64,000 nt of DNA from Meandrina meandrites (Eukaryota; Cnidaria; Anthozoa; Scleractinia; Meandrinidae): contig OY855909.1 of NCBI GenBank assembly GCA_963693305.1, positions 842,501 to 906,500 of the forward strand, in the 5' to 3' direction. Under the pieces are notes generated by a model. That model made no database searches and had not been told where the DNA came from. It saw nothing but the letters and a program-made list of their open reading frames with translations. The position numbers and the translations under genes were made by a program. Below are positions 1 to 29,700 of the stretch, in pieces (within the stretch, counting starts at the first letter, position 1; every line of letters starts with the position of its first letter).

Positions 1-15654
<15,654 letters not shown>

Positions 15655-16484
15655 TTTTGCATATCCTTAAACCTCGAGCTCGTATTTGCAGTTTATACAG
15701 GACTTATTTACTTTTCTGGCCGTCGGCTAAATTCCTTATGACACTGGAAACGCTAAGTACCTTAAAAGCGAATATGCACCCAAGATTGTATTGTAGAAAT
15801 CAAACGATTCCTCGTCCAAAGTCTCGTTCTTGCTTTCTAGTGAACGTCGAATTTCAGTAACTTCGAAAATACAAAACGTTTTTTGATATCGAATTTAGTT
15901 AATTGAACGCATTCTTGAGAATCTTTGGTGGTTAACAACTTATTTTTTTATTATTTAGTTAGTCTACGACGTTTGTTTTAACCTTTGCTTCTGGGTTTAT
16001 TGAATACTGAGATCCGATTCGCTGAAATTGACAAGGTCATGACAAGAAAAGAATAAATACGTCAGTCGTTTAAAATTATAAACGAAAAACTCAGACAGCA
16101 TTAATTTTACAATAGAACCAAGCGAACCGTTGCCAATTAAGTTTGAAGTTGACGGCAGCTCGGCGCCTTTTCAAAGTTTTCTTGATGTTTTTAATTGCAT
16201 GATTGTTAGTTTTTATTTCACAGAACGTTCGAGTGTTTTTTGCACAGCTATATCAAATATGTAATGTTCTTTGAGACATATCTCTACGTTAGCTCTATAT
16301 CGCCCCTATATTATAGTTCCCAGAAACGAGAGACGAAAATCTTACGTCATAAATTCCCGAATTTAAAAAGAAGGAGGGGGGAGGGAGGAGGGTTGAGGGG
16401 AGACAAAGGGACGTAATATGGGTGCTGGGCTCCAGGGAGACTAAGGCGACATAATATGGGTACTTGGCTCCTGGTCTTTAGAAA

Positions 16485-16690
16485 AGATTAAATAAAAGAT
16501 ATTTTAATGTATAAAGGACACTCTCTCTCAAACGGACACCGTCGAGACCGGCTCCAACTGTCCGTCTAAGAGAGGTGTCCGTCTTATAGGAAGTTTAGTT
16601 ACACTAAAATAACTGAAAAACGACAGGAGCTGGACCAACATCAGATGTCTGTCTTATGGAGGTGTCCGTCTTATATGGGTGTCTGTTAAA
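16485..16690. repeat. Dispersed repeat copy, pogo-like ('GTGTCCGTCTTATA')
   Basis: The block ACCGGCTCC...CTAAGAGAGG...GTCCGTCTTATAGGAAG occurs here and again at 35533-35600. Several internal GTCCGTCTTATA copies are present. Elements with such ends and TA target sites are typical of pogo-type DNA transposon derivatives, but no transposase is visible here. Confidence 0.5.
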
Positions 16691-16736
16691 GCTCTATTAT
16701 AGTCGGAAGAATATTGGCACTTTTGCATGGTAAATA

Positions 16737-16967
16737 TAAGGACAATAAACTGCAAGGCTGACACTACGTAGAAATGAAAAACCTTAACGGGACAACAACA
16801 TGATAGAGTCCAAACTGAAAGTCAAATATGCAAACTCTGGACAGCTGTTTCGACCTGATTGGGTCTCGTCAGCAGAGTGTATGCCGCACAGAATAGAGCA
16901 ACTAGCGTGAAGACAGTTGTCTATTAAGTGCTCGCTACGTAGTGTCAGCCTTGCAGTTTATTGTCTT
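16737..16967. mobile_element. Foldback element carrying a hammerhead ribozyme
   Basis: An arm of about 34 bp, GACAATAAACTGCAAGGCTG... through CTACGTAG, at 16739-16771 recurs inverted at 16934-16966. The 160-bp interior contains the intact hammerhead on the minus strand. There is no ORF. The total length is 231 bp. This is consistent with a small non-autonomous element. Confidence 0.7.
16831..16882 (-). ncRNA. Hammerhead ribozyme, type I, complete core
   Basis: On the minus strand: CTGACGA (16872-16866), stem II GACC/GGTC with loop CAATCA, GAAA (16851-16848), then a short stem III ACA/TGT around a 2-base loop ending in GTC. The cleavage site is predicted between 16840 and 16839. Stem I pairs ACTCTG (16878-16873) with CAGAGT (16839-16834), six perfect base pairs. 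All invariant hammerhead positions are present. Short stem III is known from hammerheads in Penelope-like retroelements and retrozymes of animals. The sequence supports self-cleavage of a minus-strand transcript. Confidence 0.85.
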
Positions 16968-18914
16968 TGTATTTTATTTTTGGCTGATCAGAGCTGTCAG
17001 TAGCTCCTACGTACACCAGCAGCATTTTCGTCCGCGGTCCCTTGCTTTCATTTGTCATTTTCAGTAAATATAAGGGCTGAGAACTTCGAAAAGTCGGAAA
17101 CCAAACAAACGAAACAAACATATTTATCATGTTCATGAACTAGTGCAGTGAAGCTGAGATGTTCATATGTTACTGTGCGCTTTGATCTCAAAGTAAAGTA
17201 GGTGCCTTGAAACGCTTCTAAGCAACCTATAAACTACCAAGGAAAACATGATACTAAAGAAAGGCTCGAAGAAACAGCTAATTATTCATGATCAAAATAA
17301 GCTTAAGATCGAGGTGAGCTGAAAACCCTCCCAATTTTAGTGGTCGATGGTGCGGAGACCTGTCTTCGTGAATGACAACAAACCGGACGTGAATGCAACT
17401 AAGGTTAAACTAAATAGCAATGATTTATTTGAGAGGAAAGGTCAGTGTACAGGAACTGAGCTGTCGCCTTCCCGCTGATTCCGGAGTTCAGAATGAGTGC
17501 AATCACTGACAGCTACTTTAGGGGAAAAGCCACATTGCTCATCAGTAACTCCCAGTCAGGATCGCCTGTCGACCCACTTGTATATGATATCTTTATTTCT
17601 CGATTTAAATTGCTCTAATAAGGAAGTCGCGATGAATTGAGCATGTTCCCGAATCGGGATAGTTTTGCATATGTTGCTTGACTTCGGAGCTAACGACTTC
17701 AGCCAGACATGAAACGCTTACCTCGGTCAAATTTATTTATCATGCCTTTGAATATATGTGCACTTTCTAAAAGGAAACCCTTCATCAATTTGCAAACAAC
17801 AAATTGTGTTGATTCGTTCCCAACTGATCTATCGCCCTGCTTGTATAATTAACTTCGATCAGTTCTGAGAAACAGTGTTCGACATGTTACAATCGACACT
17901 GTACTGAACAGCTACCATTGGGTTTAAATGTTCTGGGTCACTGCCGTGATAGTTAGTTAGATGTTGACCCTTTAAGTTCTTATTAATTAGGATAACTAGG
18001 ACCAAAAAATTTCGCTAAATATTGTTAGTTTATTTTACAAAACGTTTGCGTGAAGTAATCCGTTATCACCTTGTCGTAGTTGAATAAACTCAATAATATC
18101 TTAATAAATAGAACTGTTTTTTAATACTATCACACAAACATACTTTCATATTTGTCATTGGGTTGAAAGATTGTTCTTTCAACCCATCATCAAAGCACTG
18201 CCCAGTTTCTTCACGCTAATCCGGCCACAGATATTGTCACAGTTTGTAGTCTTAATTGGGCCTGATTAATTGGTTAAATAAAAACGCTGGCAAATCTATT
18301 CTAGTGCAACATTCCGTCTGGCTTGTATGATTGTTTCATGCCCAAAACATCAGCCTTGCATTGAATGTTAATCATTTGAGCCTTACTCGATAAGTTAACA
18401 ACTTTGCTTTTGAAAGAGCCATTTAATACCCACTCTAGAATGTGATGGATACGATCAGACAGAACAGGGAATGTTGGCTGTAACTTGCCTTATCTTTATA
18501 AGCACTAAACCATAACATAATGCGATAACATTTTCAAATAACTGAAATTTCAAGATAAACAGCTTGGGGTTTTTTGAAGAGATATTGCTTTGCAGTCCAC
18601 AGACAAACTGCATACATGTATAGAGGCCAAAGTAAAACCTGATATTCTTAAATCGGAAGAGGCAGAGCAAAGCGATTTCATAAATACTCCCTTTGTAATA
18701 GCTGAAATCGCATTTTTGAAGTATTATATCTTTCCGTAATAGGTTTAGCGTCACATTCTAAGTACTTGTTCTTAGAATTGGCTCAAATAAGTTTTCATCT
18801 TTTACACTAAGGGTTCCGACGTAGCTTTATCAATGTTCAAAGCGTTCTCGTAATGCGCGGAATCAGCGACAATAAGGTATCAAGAAACGTTATAAACAAA
18901 CTGTGCGTACTTAC

Positions 18915-19002
18915 CATCTCCAATGTAGAAACACTGGGTCCACCGTGTGTCGAGGAAGACAGTTTTCAACACAAAGATGATCAAGCAAGCTGGTGTTCTC
19001 AT
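18915..19002 (-). CDS. Candidate alternative first exon (signal peptide), middle
   Basis: An ATG opens 29 codons plus one base. The sequence begins MRTPACLIIFVLKTVF, a basic-then-hydrophobic start like a signal peptide, and ends at a strong GTAAGT donor. The splice phase is 1, identical to the proximal first exon, so it could join the discoidin exon at 14710 in frame. No other exon that fits it is visible between here and 15654. It may be an alternative promoter and leader for the polycystin-1-like gene or the leftover first exon of a lost neighbour. Confidence 0.5.
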
Positions 19003-20012
19003 GACGAAGCAAGTCGCTCAGGCACGTTCATCGCGATTATTTATCAGTCTATGACTGCGAATGAAAAGAGGTCGAAACAAAGGTCACAGAAGCTATGCCA
19101 AAATAATCGTTGTCATAAACGTTCGTGTTTACTTAACTTCAGGGATTGTTCTAGATGTGAAAAAGAAATACATGTAACGGAGAGCACTTGGTATATAATT
19201 TACTATTACAATAACTTAACTCTCTAATCTGATAGAATAACAGATAAACACAAAATGAATTCTTCGCGGTACATATTGCCCTGAGGGAATTAAACTTGTC
19301 ATCGATATTTGTGACATCCCTATTTATTTTACTAATATAACTGTCTCCATCAATTTCTTTAACACTGCAGTCAAAATGGACCTAAACCTATTATTAGAAT
19401 GATTCCCCCGGCCAAGATATGCAGTAAATTTTTGAAGATTTCCACCTCAGCTTGATTATAAAATAAAATAATTGGACAGCACCTGATTCCAACGGCAAAT
19501 CTTAAAGTTAGCTACAATAGGTGGCATCGAAACACTACTGTCATGTTTGGATACTTGTGGGAATAGACATGCTAATTACTTTTATACGTGTCAGGCGCTT
19601 GTACAGATAGCTAATTAATCTGTGTAGTCTCAAGATCAGAATAAGACTATCTAATGCTTATCGCACATTCCGTGAAGCATACTCCCTATTTCACTTGTAA
19701 GAACCTGCCTACTGACATCACTGAAATGTTTACTGGGAGAAAGGCGTTCCTTCTTCTTTTCGGCGTTTTGTTTCTCTTTTAACGTCAATACTCTATAGCG
19801 CGATTTTCACTTGAATTCGCACAGCTTCGGGCAGTCGGAAAAGGAAGACTCCTCGCAGCCTAATACACGTAAATAGACAAGTTGAAAATTGATTACTACC
19901 AGAGGTTATATAAAGGCCTAGTATACGGACGTATCACTTACAAGATCTAATCAATTTCACCATCATTACATTTGAAAAACAAGGCTTTTCTTGTGCGGTT
20001 TTCGATATCGGT

Positions 20013-20430
<418 letters not shown>

Positions 20431-20461
20431 GATGAATCAATGAATGAACCAATTAATAATA

Positions 20462-20462
20462 A

Positions 20463-20529
<67 letters not shown>

Positions 20530-20575
20530 CGACGACGACCACGATGACGACGACGATGCTGATGATGATGGTGTG
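20462..20575. repeat. (ATG)n microsatellite
   Basis: About 20 perfect trinucleotide units followed by degenerate GAC/GAT units, only some 30 bp beyond the GAAA array. Poly-D and poly-I frames here are artefacts. Confidence 0.95.
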
Positions 20576-22094
20576 ACCATCCTCAACAAACCTATTGCCA
20601 GGGTTCCCTTGTTTTTGAAACATTAGTTGTTCGATGAAAACGCGGGACGACATTGCTTCGGCCGCCCGAAAGTTCGCACACTAACTATCTGTTCAGGAAC
20701 GCTAACTGCGGCGTTTCTGTTGATTCTAGAATGTTCCATCAAATTGTCTGAGCCGTGCCTATCGTTACTATCCAATTATCGGTCTGGGACAGACAACAAC
20801 TCCGTCTTAACTGACCGAATTTAATTTGAGACGGATGTTGTTTGTTACATTCCTCGTTTCACTTGCCCTCCTGCGTAGACGTCTTTGGGCTCGTCTGCAC
20901 AGGAAGCTACTTTTAACTGTAACTGGAAAAATTCTTTATCAAAGTTATGACTTGTTACATTTAAGTGACTCATCTGAAAACTTTCAACTTGTTTAGGAAA
21001 CTAAGTTCTGTTTTAACTCATATTGATATTCTTTGGCCAGTTCCTTCATTCAATGATAAAAATAAGAAGCTATTTTAGTTCTTTGCAAGATTGCACTTAC
21101 GAACCCGAACAAGAACCATGCTCAAATATAAATAAAAGAAACACGATAAGAAAAAGTTCTAAAATAAAATTGCAAAATTATATAATTAACCTGTGTCAGT
21201 TCATGACTTAGCTCGAATTATAATTCCAAGGCCATCAGTGCCAACATCAACCGAAGATTCCTTCCAGAAAATTCTTAGTTATGTGTGTTAATGGTGAAAA
21301 TGGATGCATTTATCTTGCGTGTCTTCGAAAAAAACTCTTCTGTCAGATACACAATAAAATAAGAACGTGAATCCTGAATTAATAAATGCACGGACCATTC
21401 TATTCAAACCACGCAGTTTGCGTTACGTTTTCAGCTGACAGCAAGACGGGAACGTACGTAACAACGCCGTTGGATATTATTGCCAACTTCGATTTTTTTA
21501 AAGAATTAGAGGAATTCATTTTATTGTAAGATCAATATTTATAAAGGAATAAACGGTAAAACAGGCTAATTTTTCTGTACAAAAATCACACCTAACGTTT
21601 TTAAATATTGTTTCCAACATTGAACAAGGTATCTGCAATCATGGTCTGTTTAAACGCTTTGTTTGGTATCCACTTGACGTGTACGTGGTCAAGGTGAAAG
21701 TGTTTTTTGTTGTTATAAAAGATAATCTGTCTGTAATTAACAACCACTGTCCTAACATAGGTACCAATTTTGTCCTTAAAATTTTTAATACATTTTCCAT
21801 AGTCATATCCCAGGAGAATCCGATGTTATATTCAAGCCAGCTCTTCTTACCAAGGCTTTCAGGTAATAATAACGTGTCGGTTACGGCACACAACAAGAAC
21901 AATCGAAATAAATCATTAACAACCGGACACAGCAGGAGACGTTTATTATCGTCTTCTTTCCCTTGAATTTACGAAGTGTACTCTTTGCAGGACGGTTTCG
22001 TAGCCGAATATACTATGCATGATATATTTTTGTGAACTGGACCTCGCATTTAGTCATCTTTTGAATTAGCTGATGTGGATTTGTTGTATATACA

Positions 22095-22213
22095 CCTTAT
22101 TCGATGGTTTAACATGTAACACGCGCGGATATTTTGCGAGTTGCGTAGTAAAAAAAAATACGAGCAATGAGCAAAATGTCCGCTCGTATTATATATTAAA
22201 CCATCGAATAAGG
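22095..22213. mobile_element. 119-bp hairpin element
   Basis: CCTTATTCGATGGTTTA at the left end pairs with TAAACCATCGAATAAGG at the right. Inner arms (GCGGACATTTTGC... type) also pair. No ORF. A MITE-like solo foldback; a related GATATTTTGCGAGTTGCG core is also seen at 29798-29816. Confidence 0.7.
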
Positions 22214-23968
22214 GATTTATTATTCCACTAAAAATTAAAGTTTCGTTGAGCCATTTTGTCGCTTCGTTTCAGTCCATATTTTTGCCCTGTTCTACAGTGT
22301 AATAACGGGGCATATTTTGCGCGTTCTGTTGCCCTAATATGGTAAAATGGCGCAATAGTGGAATAATAATACTACTTATTGCACAGTGAACTCTCTCACT
22401 TATGCCTTAACTCAATTACTTAATTTGCCATTACTCACAAAGGGCAGACCACAGGACATGTATGCCAAAGACGTTTCTTTTTGTCTGTGGTTACTACAAA
22501 ACAAGAGTCCTTGTTAGTAGCTATTCATATGCATTATAACTGACTTGGCAAATTATGAGAGACACTAGTCCCGTGACTAGTGTGGTCAAATTATACGGAA
22601 ATCCCTGAATGCTAGTCCTTTCGTTTGTTCTTTCGTATGTTTGTTCTTTCCAGTCCGTCCGTCAGTCAGTGACTCAGTGACTCAGTCACCTTTATTGTGA
22701 CTAGAACAAAATCTCCCTTCGGAGAGTAAGGCACAATAAAAATATGTTACTGTTCAGTACTCGTTCACTCACTCAGTCACTCAGAAAGTAATTTATTTAA
22801 AGTCAATCACACAAGGAGTGCTTGCGCATGCAATCTCCAGAGCCAGAAGCTTATGTTATTAGTGCTTGGCAATACTGATGAATTCAAGTGAATTTGAAAA
22901 TAGCGGATTTCGGTATAAAAAAATAAGTTATTAGCGAGTCTAGGTATGACTAACTTGTCCCCAGTTGGCTCGTAGACAACATTGTAATTAACAAGTTATA
23001 CCATGATTTTCACGTAGTTTCCGAAACTTAAAGTGGCTGTGTGGTTTGAATTTTTTATTTATATTTTGCATGATCATTTTCAATACCATTGTCTGAAATA
23101 AAGGGAAATAAAAATCAAACTGATTTGGAAAATATTAAACGGTTTCCATGGCGATGACCTATGTGCTAATCCATTTGAAAATAATAAAAAAATAAGAACA
23201 ATTCATACGCAGCATTTGTTTGAACTAGTTGAAAAGGATTATGCAAACTGACGTCAGTTTGCGAAATAAAGCATTGACTAAGAAGACGTTACTCAGTTAA
23301 TTACGGAAATCTATTAAACTATTTGACATTAGGACAAAGTTTAATTCAAAAATAGTTCAGCTAAAACCTGGTATAAAACTGTGATTGTTGTTGTTGTTTG
23401 CCATATTCTGGGATATTCCACGTTGATCAGCTAAAATTGATCGATCATCCCTTATACAGACACACATCCTACAGACAGTTGAATTGCTAGTTCGGTTTCC
23501 TTTAAATCTTAATCAAATTTAATCCATCACTTGCAGCCAAATATCACTGTAATTGAAAGGCTACCATTCCCTGCCGACTGGCTTGCAGCACGCTTTCAGA
23601 TACATTTACAAACCCACAGTCCAAAAGATATAGAAAAGTAGTGAAAACAGTATTTAATATTGACTGTTTTACTTTTGACCGCTTTTCTTGTGACTTTCCT
23701 GTCGTTTACTCCGAGTCATATACAAACATTATTTAGCTTAAGGTGTGAACAAAGAGAACCGCATTTGTACCTTCCGTCGAAAACATTGAAAAGAATTTTT
23801 GGGGATCTCAGCCTTTCGACTGACAAACTAAAGCAACTGAACGAAAAGCGTGAACCAAATCTGAATAATAAAGAATTAACGACCTAATACGTCCTGCATA
23901 TTTACTGGAATGAATTTCAATTTTCAAATGCGTCTTTGCAAAATTTGTTTAATAGTCTGGCCACTTAC

Positions 23969-24053
23969 CTTGAGCTAACGGTCCAAATTCGCTGCAAACT
24001 TTTTCGAAGTTTGCCCAAGAAAATATCAATATGACTATATGGCTTTTACTCAT
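23969..24053 (-). CDS. Candidate alternative first exon (signal peptide), distal
   Basis: An ATG opens 28 codons plus one base, the same length (85 nt) as the proximal first exon. It begins MSKSHIVILIFSWANF and ends at a consensus GTAAGT donor in phase 1. The hydrophobic core suits secretion. It could splice to the discoidin exon at 14710. The gap of about 9 kb is large but within range for this gene. This remains an inference, as no transcript is available. Confidence 0.5.
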
Positions 24054-25611
24054 GCCACGATCACTTTACATAATATGTAAGATAGTAACCTGAAAATTCG
24101 TGAGAAGTAATTTTTAGCACGATTAGTCCGGTAAAAGGCCATACGGTTAATTACAATACCGCTGTGATCACACAGGATTCGCACGGGTGATTTTACGTCA
24201 GAAAGACTATTAGCAGTGCAGTGAAATATTAAACAGGATGACGTATTTGCACCTTGGTGTCGATCAAAGTCATAATTTCGTTTTAGACTTTGTTGACTTT
24301 TTTTCTAAGTACCGTGTAGGGAGTGAGCTTTCATTGTATTATTGTGTCACAGATTGAGACGGATTGAGAGAAACTCCTGCTCGCAAGATTCCTGAACGTA
24401 ACTGTTAACCAAGTGAAGGGACAGCAGACTTTAGAAATGGGCTTGCACGCGATCATTATGACTATTATGTTTAGCAACAAGATTGGCGTGAACACAAAAT
24501 CCAAAAACGGATTTAAACGCAACGAAATCGGCAACGAGAACGCCACTAAGCAAAAAGTTTAATATATAATAAGTAGAGCAAAAGCTCTCCATACACAGGT
24601 TTATAACTGTTGGTGTATTCTTTTGCAAAAGAGCACGCCAAATGACTAAGTTCTGCATGTTTTAGAGAAGGTGAACCAGGATCGCTAATTCTTTTTAGAA
24701 CTGAACGTCATATATATTTCAATTTCACAATGGATTGCATCATTCAGTTCTCTTTGGTTCGCCATCCTGGATTACCTGCTCATGGTTGGCGGATCATAGA
24801 CCGCCGGCTCACGAGAACAGTTTTGCAAACCGGTTTTCGGGTTCCACCACCTAAAAAAACGCACCAATTGACAAATTTGGGTGTGTTAATTGAAATCTCT
24901 CTCGGAGAAGGATTTAGGTGCGTCGAAATCCATTCCTTGACTTCGTGTTTTATTGGGAAATCAGAAATCCGGATTTGAAGATCCAAATCTACATTTCCTA
25001 ATCGGATGCACTTTTATTGTTTTCAATAAAAAACAAATGGAAGATGCAATGGAAATGCGTTGCTAAAAGAATAAGGCTTTCCCGGTAGGAATTGTGCACT
25101 CGGCAGCTTATCCCGGATCAATTCACCCGACCCAGTGACCACAAACAACTCGCGTGCTCTTCCAGCTTTTTGGTTTGGGACGCTAGGTCAATACTCAAGA
25201 CAAATCAACAGGCCCTTTAGGCCCCTGCGTTGCACTTTTACGCATATTTGGGAACTGGTGAATACAATTGGTGAAAGTCAGCACCCGCTTTAAAGGAAAT
25301 TGTCATATTTTGAAAACTTCAGACTATTCAATCCAAATGGTTTATTTCACTTTGAACATTCATTCATCCACTATTTATAGATTCAAATGAAATTGCTTTT
25401 GAAACAAAAAGGTGCGTTATCTTAGGGTAAGACCTTGTTTTTTGAAATTTCAATTCAGTCATAAGGGTTTCTTTCCGCTTTTCACATACTGCTTGAGATC
25501 AAACTTGCCACTTAATTTCTTTTCAAAGCTCTCATAACACCATAAGGAAGGCAAAGCATGTTGATTTACCACCTTAGAGAGTAAGGTAGTACGTATCATC
25601 TAGTGTACAAA

Positions 25612-25612
<1 letters not shown>

Positions 25613-25697
<85 letters not shown>
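25613..25697. repeat. (AAT)n microsatellite
   Basis: About 28 perfect units. It lies about 370 bp from an (ATT)n array, which is its reverse complement, so the two could pair. Confidence 0.95.
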
Positions 25698-25698
<1 letters not shown>

Positions 25699-26062
25699 GG
25701 TTCAATTCACACACACAAAAAAATTAAAGACATGCATGATTTATGCCATCTTCAGTTTGCTGAACATTTCAAATCTTAACTATATATATATACTCAATCA
25801 AGCTACAAATAGAAAAATAGGAATAGATATATTGTAAAATTCAAATAACAATAGATAACGGTGAGCAGTTACAGAGTGGAAGGTTGTTACCACGGTTATC
25901 TATCGTACTGTAGTCTTACAGTAACCTACTTCTATTTTTGTATTTAATTGTTGTTTGGGGATATATGTATTGCCTTAAGATTCCAAATGTTCAATAAACT
26001 AAAGATCGCAAATGTCTTGCGAGAGATGTCTGTAAAAAGTTGTTTCGAGTTTTCGGGTTTTA

Positions 26063-26154
<92 letters not shown>
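26063..26154. repeat. (ATT)n microsatellite
   Basis: About 30 perfect units. The poly-isoleucine frames on both strands are spurious. Confidence 0.95.
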
Positions 26155-26508
26155 TGACATGGAAATAGATAAAGGTCAAGCACGGATGCAATAGTTATAG
26201 CGAGAATAATATGCATAGAATTTTTACAGCTTTTCTTTTCTTTATATTCACTATTTGTAAAATTTTGGTTTCGAAATATTTATTAAAGATATAAATGAAA
26301 ATCAGATTTTTTATGAACAGAAATATGTAAATAAGTTTATATTTTGTAAATAGTTCACTTCAGCTTGTAATATTTTAACTTGTGTACATAGAAGCTTAGA
26401 GCGTGTAAAAGCTTTCAGAGTGTTATTATGTAGGTAGGCTATTGAAATTTTTACTGACATTATTTCATGGGAAGAACTTAAGGAAAACAAAATTTGTATC
26501 TATATATT

Positions 26509-26510
26509 TA

Positions 26511-26586
<76 letters not shown>

Positions 26587-26600
26587 GATTATTATTATTT
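26509..26600. repeat. (ATT)n microsatellite
   Basis: About 29 units, directly next to the palindromic element that begins at 26603. Confidence 0.95.
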
Positions 26601-26602
26601 AT

Positions 26603-26786
26603 GGGTTAGAGACTGTTGTGAGTGTTTTGTTTACAAATACACGCACGCGCTGGCCGCACAATGAACGAGAAATTTTCAATACTGCACGAGGCGTAGCCGA
26701 GTGCAGTATTGAAAATTTCGAGTTCATTGTGTGGTCAGCAAGTTCGTGTATTTGTAAACAAAACACGAACTAACAGCCTCTAACCC
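26603..26786. mobile_element. 184-bp near-perfect palindrome
   Basis: GGGTTAGAGACTGTT at the left pairs with its inverse at the right. Pairing continues through GTGTTTTGTTTACAAATACA, CACAATGAAC and GAAATTTTCAATACTGCA to a small central loop (GAGGCGTAGCC). The arms are about 85 bp with few mismatches. No ORF. A solo hairpin element, probably a MITE. Confidence 0.8.
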
Positions 26787-29700
26787 TTTTTTAAAATATA
26801 CAATCTGAGTACACTGCACGCAATACACAATTTCGCGAACTTTGATCAAGAATTTTAATAAATAAGAATTCGGTTGTATCTAAGAAGTACAAAATTATAC
26901 TGGCGTAGTTTAAGAATATCGAAATCACAAAAAGCTTTACATAATTAAATATAAATGAGGCTTAAAATCTTTCACGAAATTGTTCATAAGCTGAAAACGT
27001 TCACAAAAAAGTCAGCCGTTGTCAATAATGCACGATTTTTATGCGGTATTGCCAATAACGCACTGTCCGAGTTTGCTGACGTCAGGTAGAGTAAAATCAC
27101 GTGCTCGATTTTAACCAATTGCGTGTGTGGATTTTGGACAGTAAACGAAGATTGTATATTAATAGTCATTAATGCACTCTTGCGAGGAACGCTTGTTATG
27201 GCCGAATTGACTCGACAAATGCAAATTCATCAATATCAAAATTACATTTTGTAGTTTTGAGCACGTTCATATTTATAGTCAAAGCTGCATAGTTTCATTA
27301 TTTGATGGCGGTGTTCAATGTTGGAGAGAAACTCAAGCAGGATATATTCAAGCACGTGCTTAACTTAATCCTTTAGATTTTTCTAGAGACTTTGTATTTT
27401 CGATGTCCGTGCTTATGAATTTCTTCGCTTCAAGATGGTGTCTCAGTAAAACATACAGTGATAGGTCTCGCTAGTTTTTGGTGGACTCAGGCTGGAACAG
27501 TCTTACGACTGACATGTGGTTTGACGGGAATTGATTTGACGCCTGTTTTTCTTTCTCGGGTGCATACCCTCGACAATGACACCTGTGATTGACAGTCTGG
27601 AAAAATTATTTTTGATTAAAAAATATACACGTAATAAATTTTGACAATCCTAGCCTGAATACAAATATGAAAGTCACAAAAAATAACGAATATACTAAGT
27701 TATTTTACTCGGAAATATAAGCACCCAAGCATCAACGCAGACCAGTTGTGGCCTGGCTTGGCAATCAAGCAAATGACTGTCAGACAAAGCAAAATGGTGA
27801 AAATTATCATCCTTGCCAGGTATAAGCTCAATAACAACTGATATGTGAGTTCTTCCAAAAAGTAAACAATGCAATAATTCTCATTGGAGCCGATATCACA
27901 TTACAAAGCCATAGCCAGCAACGGAAGTAAGGGATCAGACAACTGTTATGTTCACCAGAACAATTTTGATAGCCATCTTTCTTAAACGTTATTTGTTATT
28001 CTGATGCAGTTGCAATTAATCAACAACAAAATTTGGTCGAACTACACTAGTTCATTTGAAAAACGCACACAACTCGAATCAGAAGAATAAAGTTTCATAA
28101 AGTTGTAAAAACATTAAGTAGAGCAGGTAACATTATTTCACGCGTTAACGCCGGCAAACTGCAGCCTATCGTCGCACCGTAACCATTATTCAAGTTTAAC
28201 ATTCGCTTGAGTTACTAAATATAAATAATTTAAGCGTATCATTGCCTGGCGCTGGGTTATATTTAGTGAACACAAGATTGGACTAAGCAAAGCAAGTGTC
28301 CAGAAAGTATCTAACAACTTACCTTGAAGTTAGAAACGTTTAAATTTGCTCAGAGCGTATGTTAACGCAGCGTTAAACGTAATCCTTTGAAGCTTGAAAT
28401 GAACTTGATGTCACTTTGTAAATTCATCACGTTCGAATTACGTCACTTGAATGTAACTACTTCATCGACTTATTAGGATTCGCATGCAGTGGCGGCTTAC
28501 AACAGATTCTTAGGAAACGTAGTTTAAAGCGTTCTGAACTGTTTATGGTGAATGGCACTTAAAGAATTCATCAGCTATTCTACCGCGCGTTATTTAAACA
28601 GCATCAAAATATAATCCATTAAAATAATATTGTCTTTTTTTAACCACTGCGAAGTGGACTAGAGATAATCCTCTTTTAGGTTCAGTAGGAATTTTATTTA
28701 GAAGGCTGACGCTTGTCGGTTAAAAATAACACAATACTCAAAGTTCCGCTTGCACGCGTGAGACTCGAGATACGTGAAATGTCACCCAAAGCTTGATTCG
28801 TGATTTGCTGAACGCTACACTAGCGCAGTGTTTGGCGTTTATAGAAACCATCTGCTCTCAGGGTCTGATTTGATCCGTCATTGCTGTCAACGGTGAAAGG
28901 CAATGTTATAAAATGATGGACTTTTCTTTTCGTGGCAGAAAGGAGTCAAAAGCTGTTGCATGCATGAAAGCTGTTCGTGAAATTAATGCAGGTATAAAGG
29001 CACCGAAAACATAGTGAAACCCTGACATTTGCTTGGGTGCCGTGAGCTAGTGAACTGAAGTGACCAACATTAATATGGAGATAATTCATGCTAAAACAAT
29101 AAAATAAATATTCAGAATAAATGTGAGAAATGTTTCCGAAGGGAAAATCAGTCACCTGGGTAACTTTCCTAGGGCTTGACAAAGCTTCTTGTTAGAGAGT
29201 TTTATTCAGTAAACTTAAACAGACAAAACAAAAGTCAAAATCAGGAAAAAACTGTGTAGCGCACATACAGTATGAACAAAGTTAAACAAATGTATTGTTG
29301 ATGCGCTAAATATGAAAAAGTTCACGGACGTTTTGAGACTGCTGTATCTTCACTGCATGGGGTTAATCTCGTACCCAGATGTTTACTTACTACGAGGGTT
29401 GAGAATCGAAAATCTGGGTACGAGATTACAGTGGCGCTGAAAAGTTCCGTTAACGGACAGCACGCGCTTGTTCATTCAAAATAATTGAATTGCGTATTCG
29501 ACATATAAACGCGCGTTTGTACTGTCACAAAAAGGCAAAGTCAATGTTTATCCCCTTTGGATGGAGGGTTTTATGGTTGAAGATTAGCCTTGCCTCTGCG
29601 CGGCGTCGATTCCGCGTACTTTATAAAGCAGGTACAGCCGACACCAACATGTCGTTAACACTGTGGCTAGGGGAAGAGACTGAAATGTTTCGCGACAGGG

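Noticed and set aside
20444..20653. Poly-aspartate and poly-isoleucine open frames
   Set aside because: Translation of the ATG trinucleotide array; no start context or conserved sequence outside it.
21639..21902. Minus-strand 87-codon ORF starting at a TTG
   Set aside because: No ATG, no recognised motif, AT-rich surroundings; not enough support for a gene.
24331..24658. Hydrophobic minus-strand ORFs resembling receptor membrane segments
   Set aside because: Two overlapping frames with no diagnostic GPCR residues; hydrophobicity follows from AT-rich codons.
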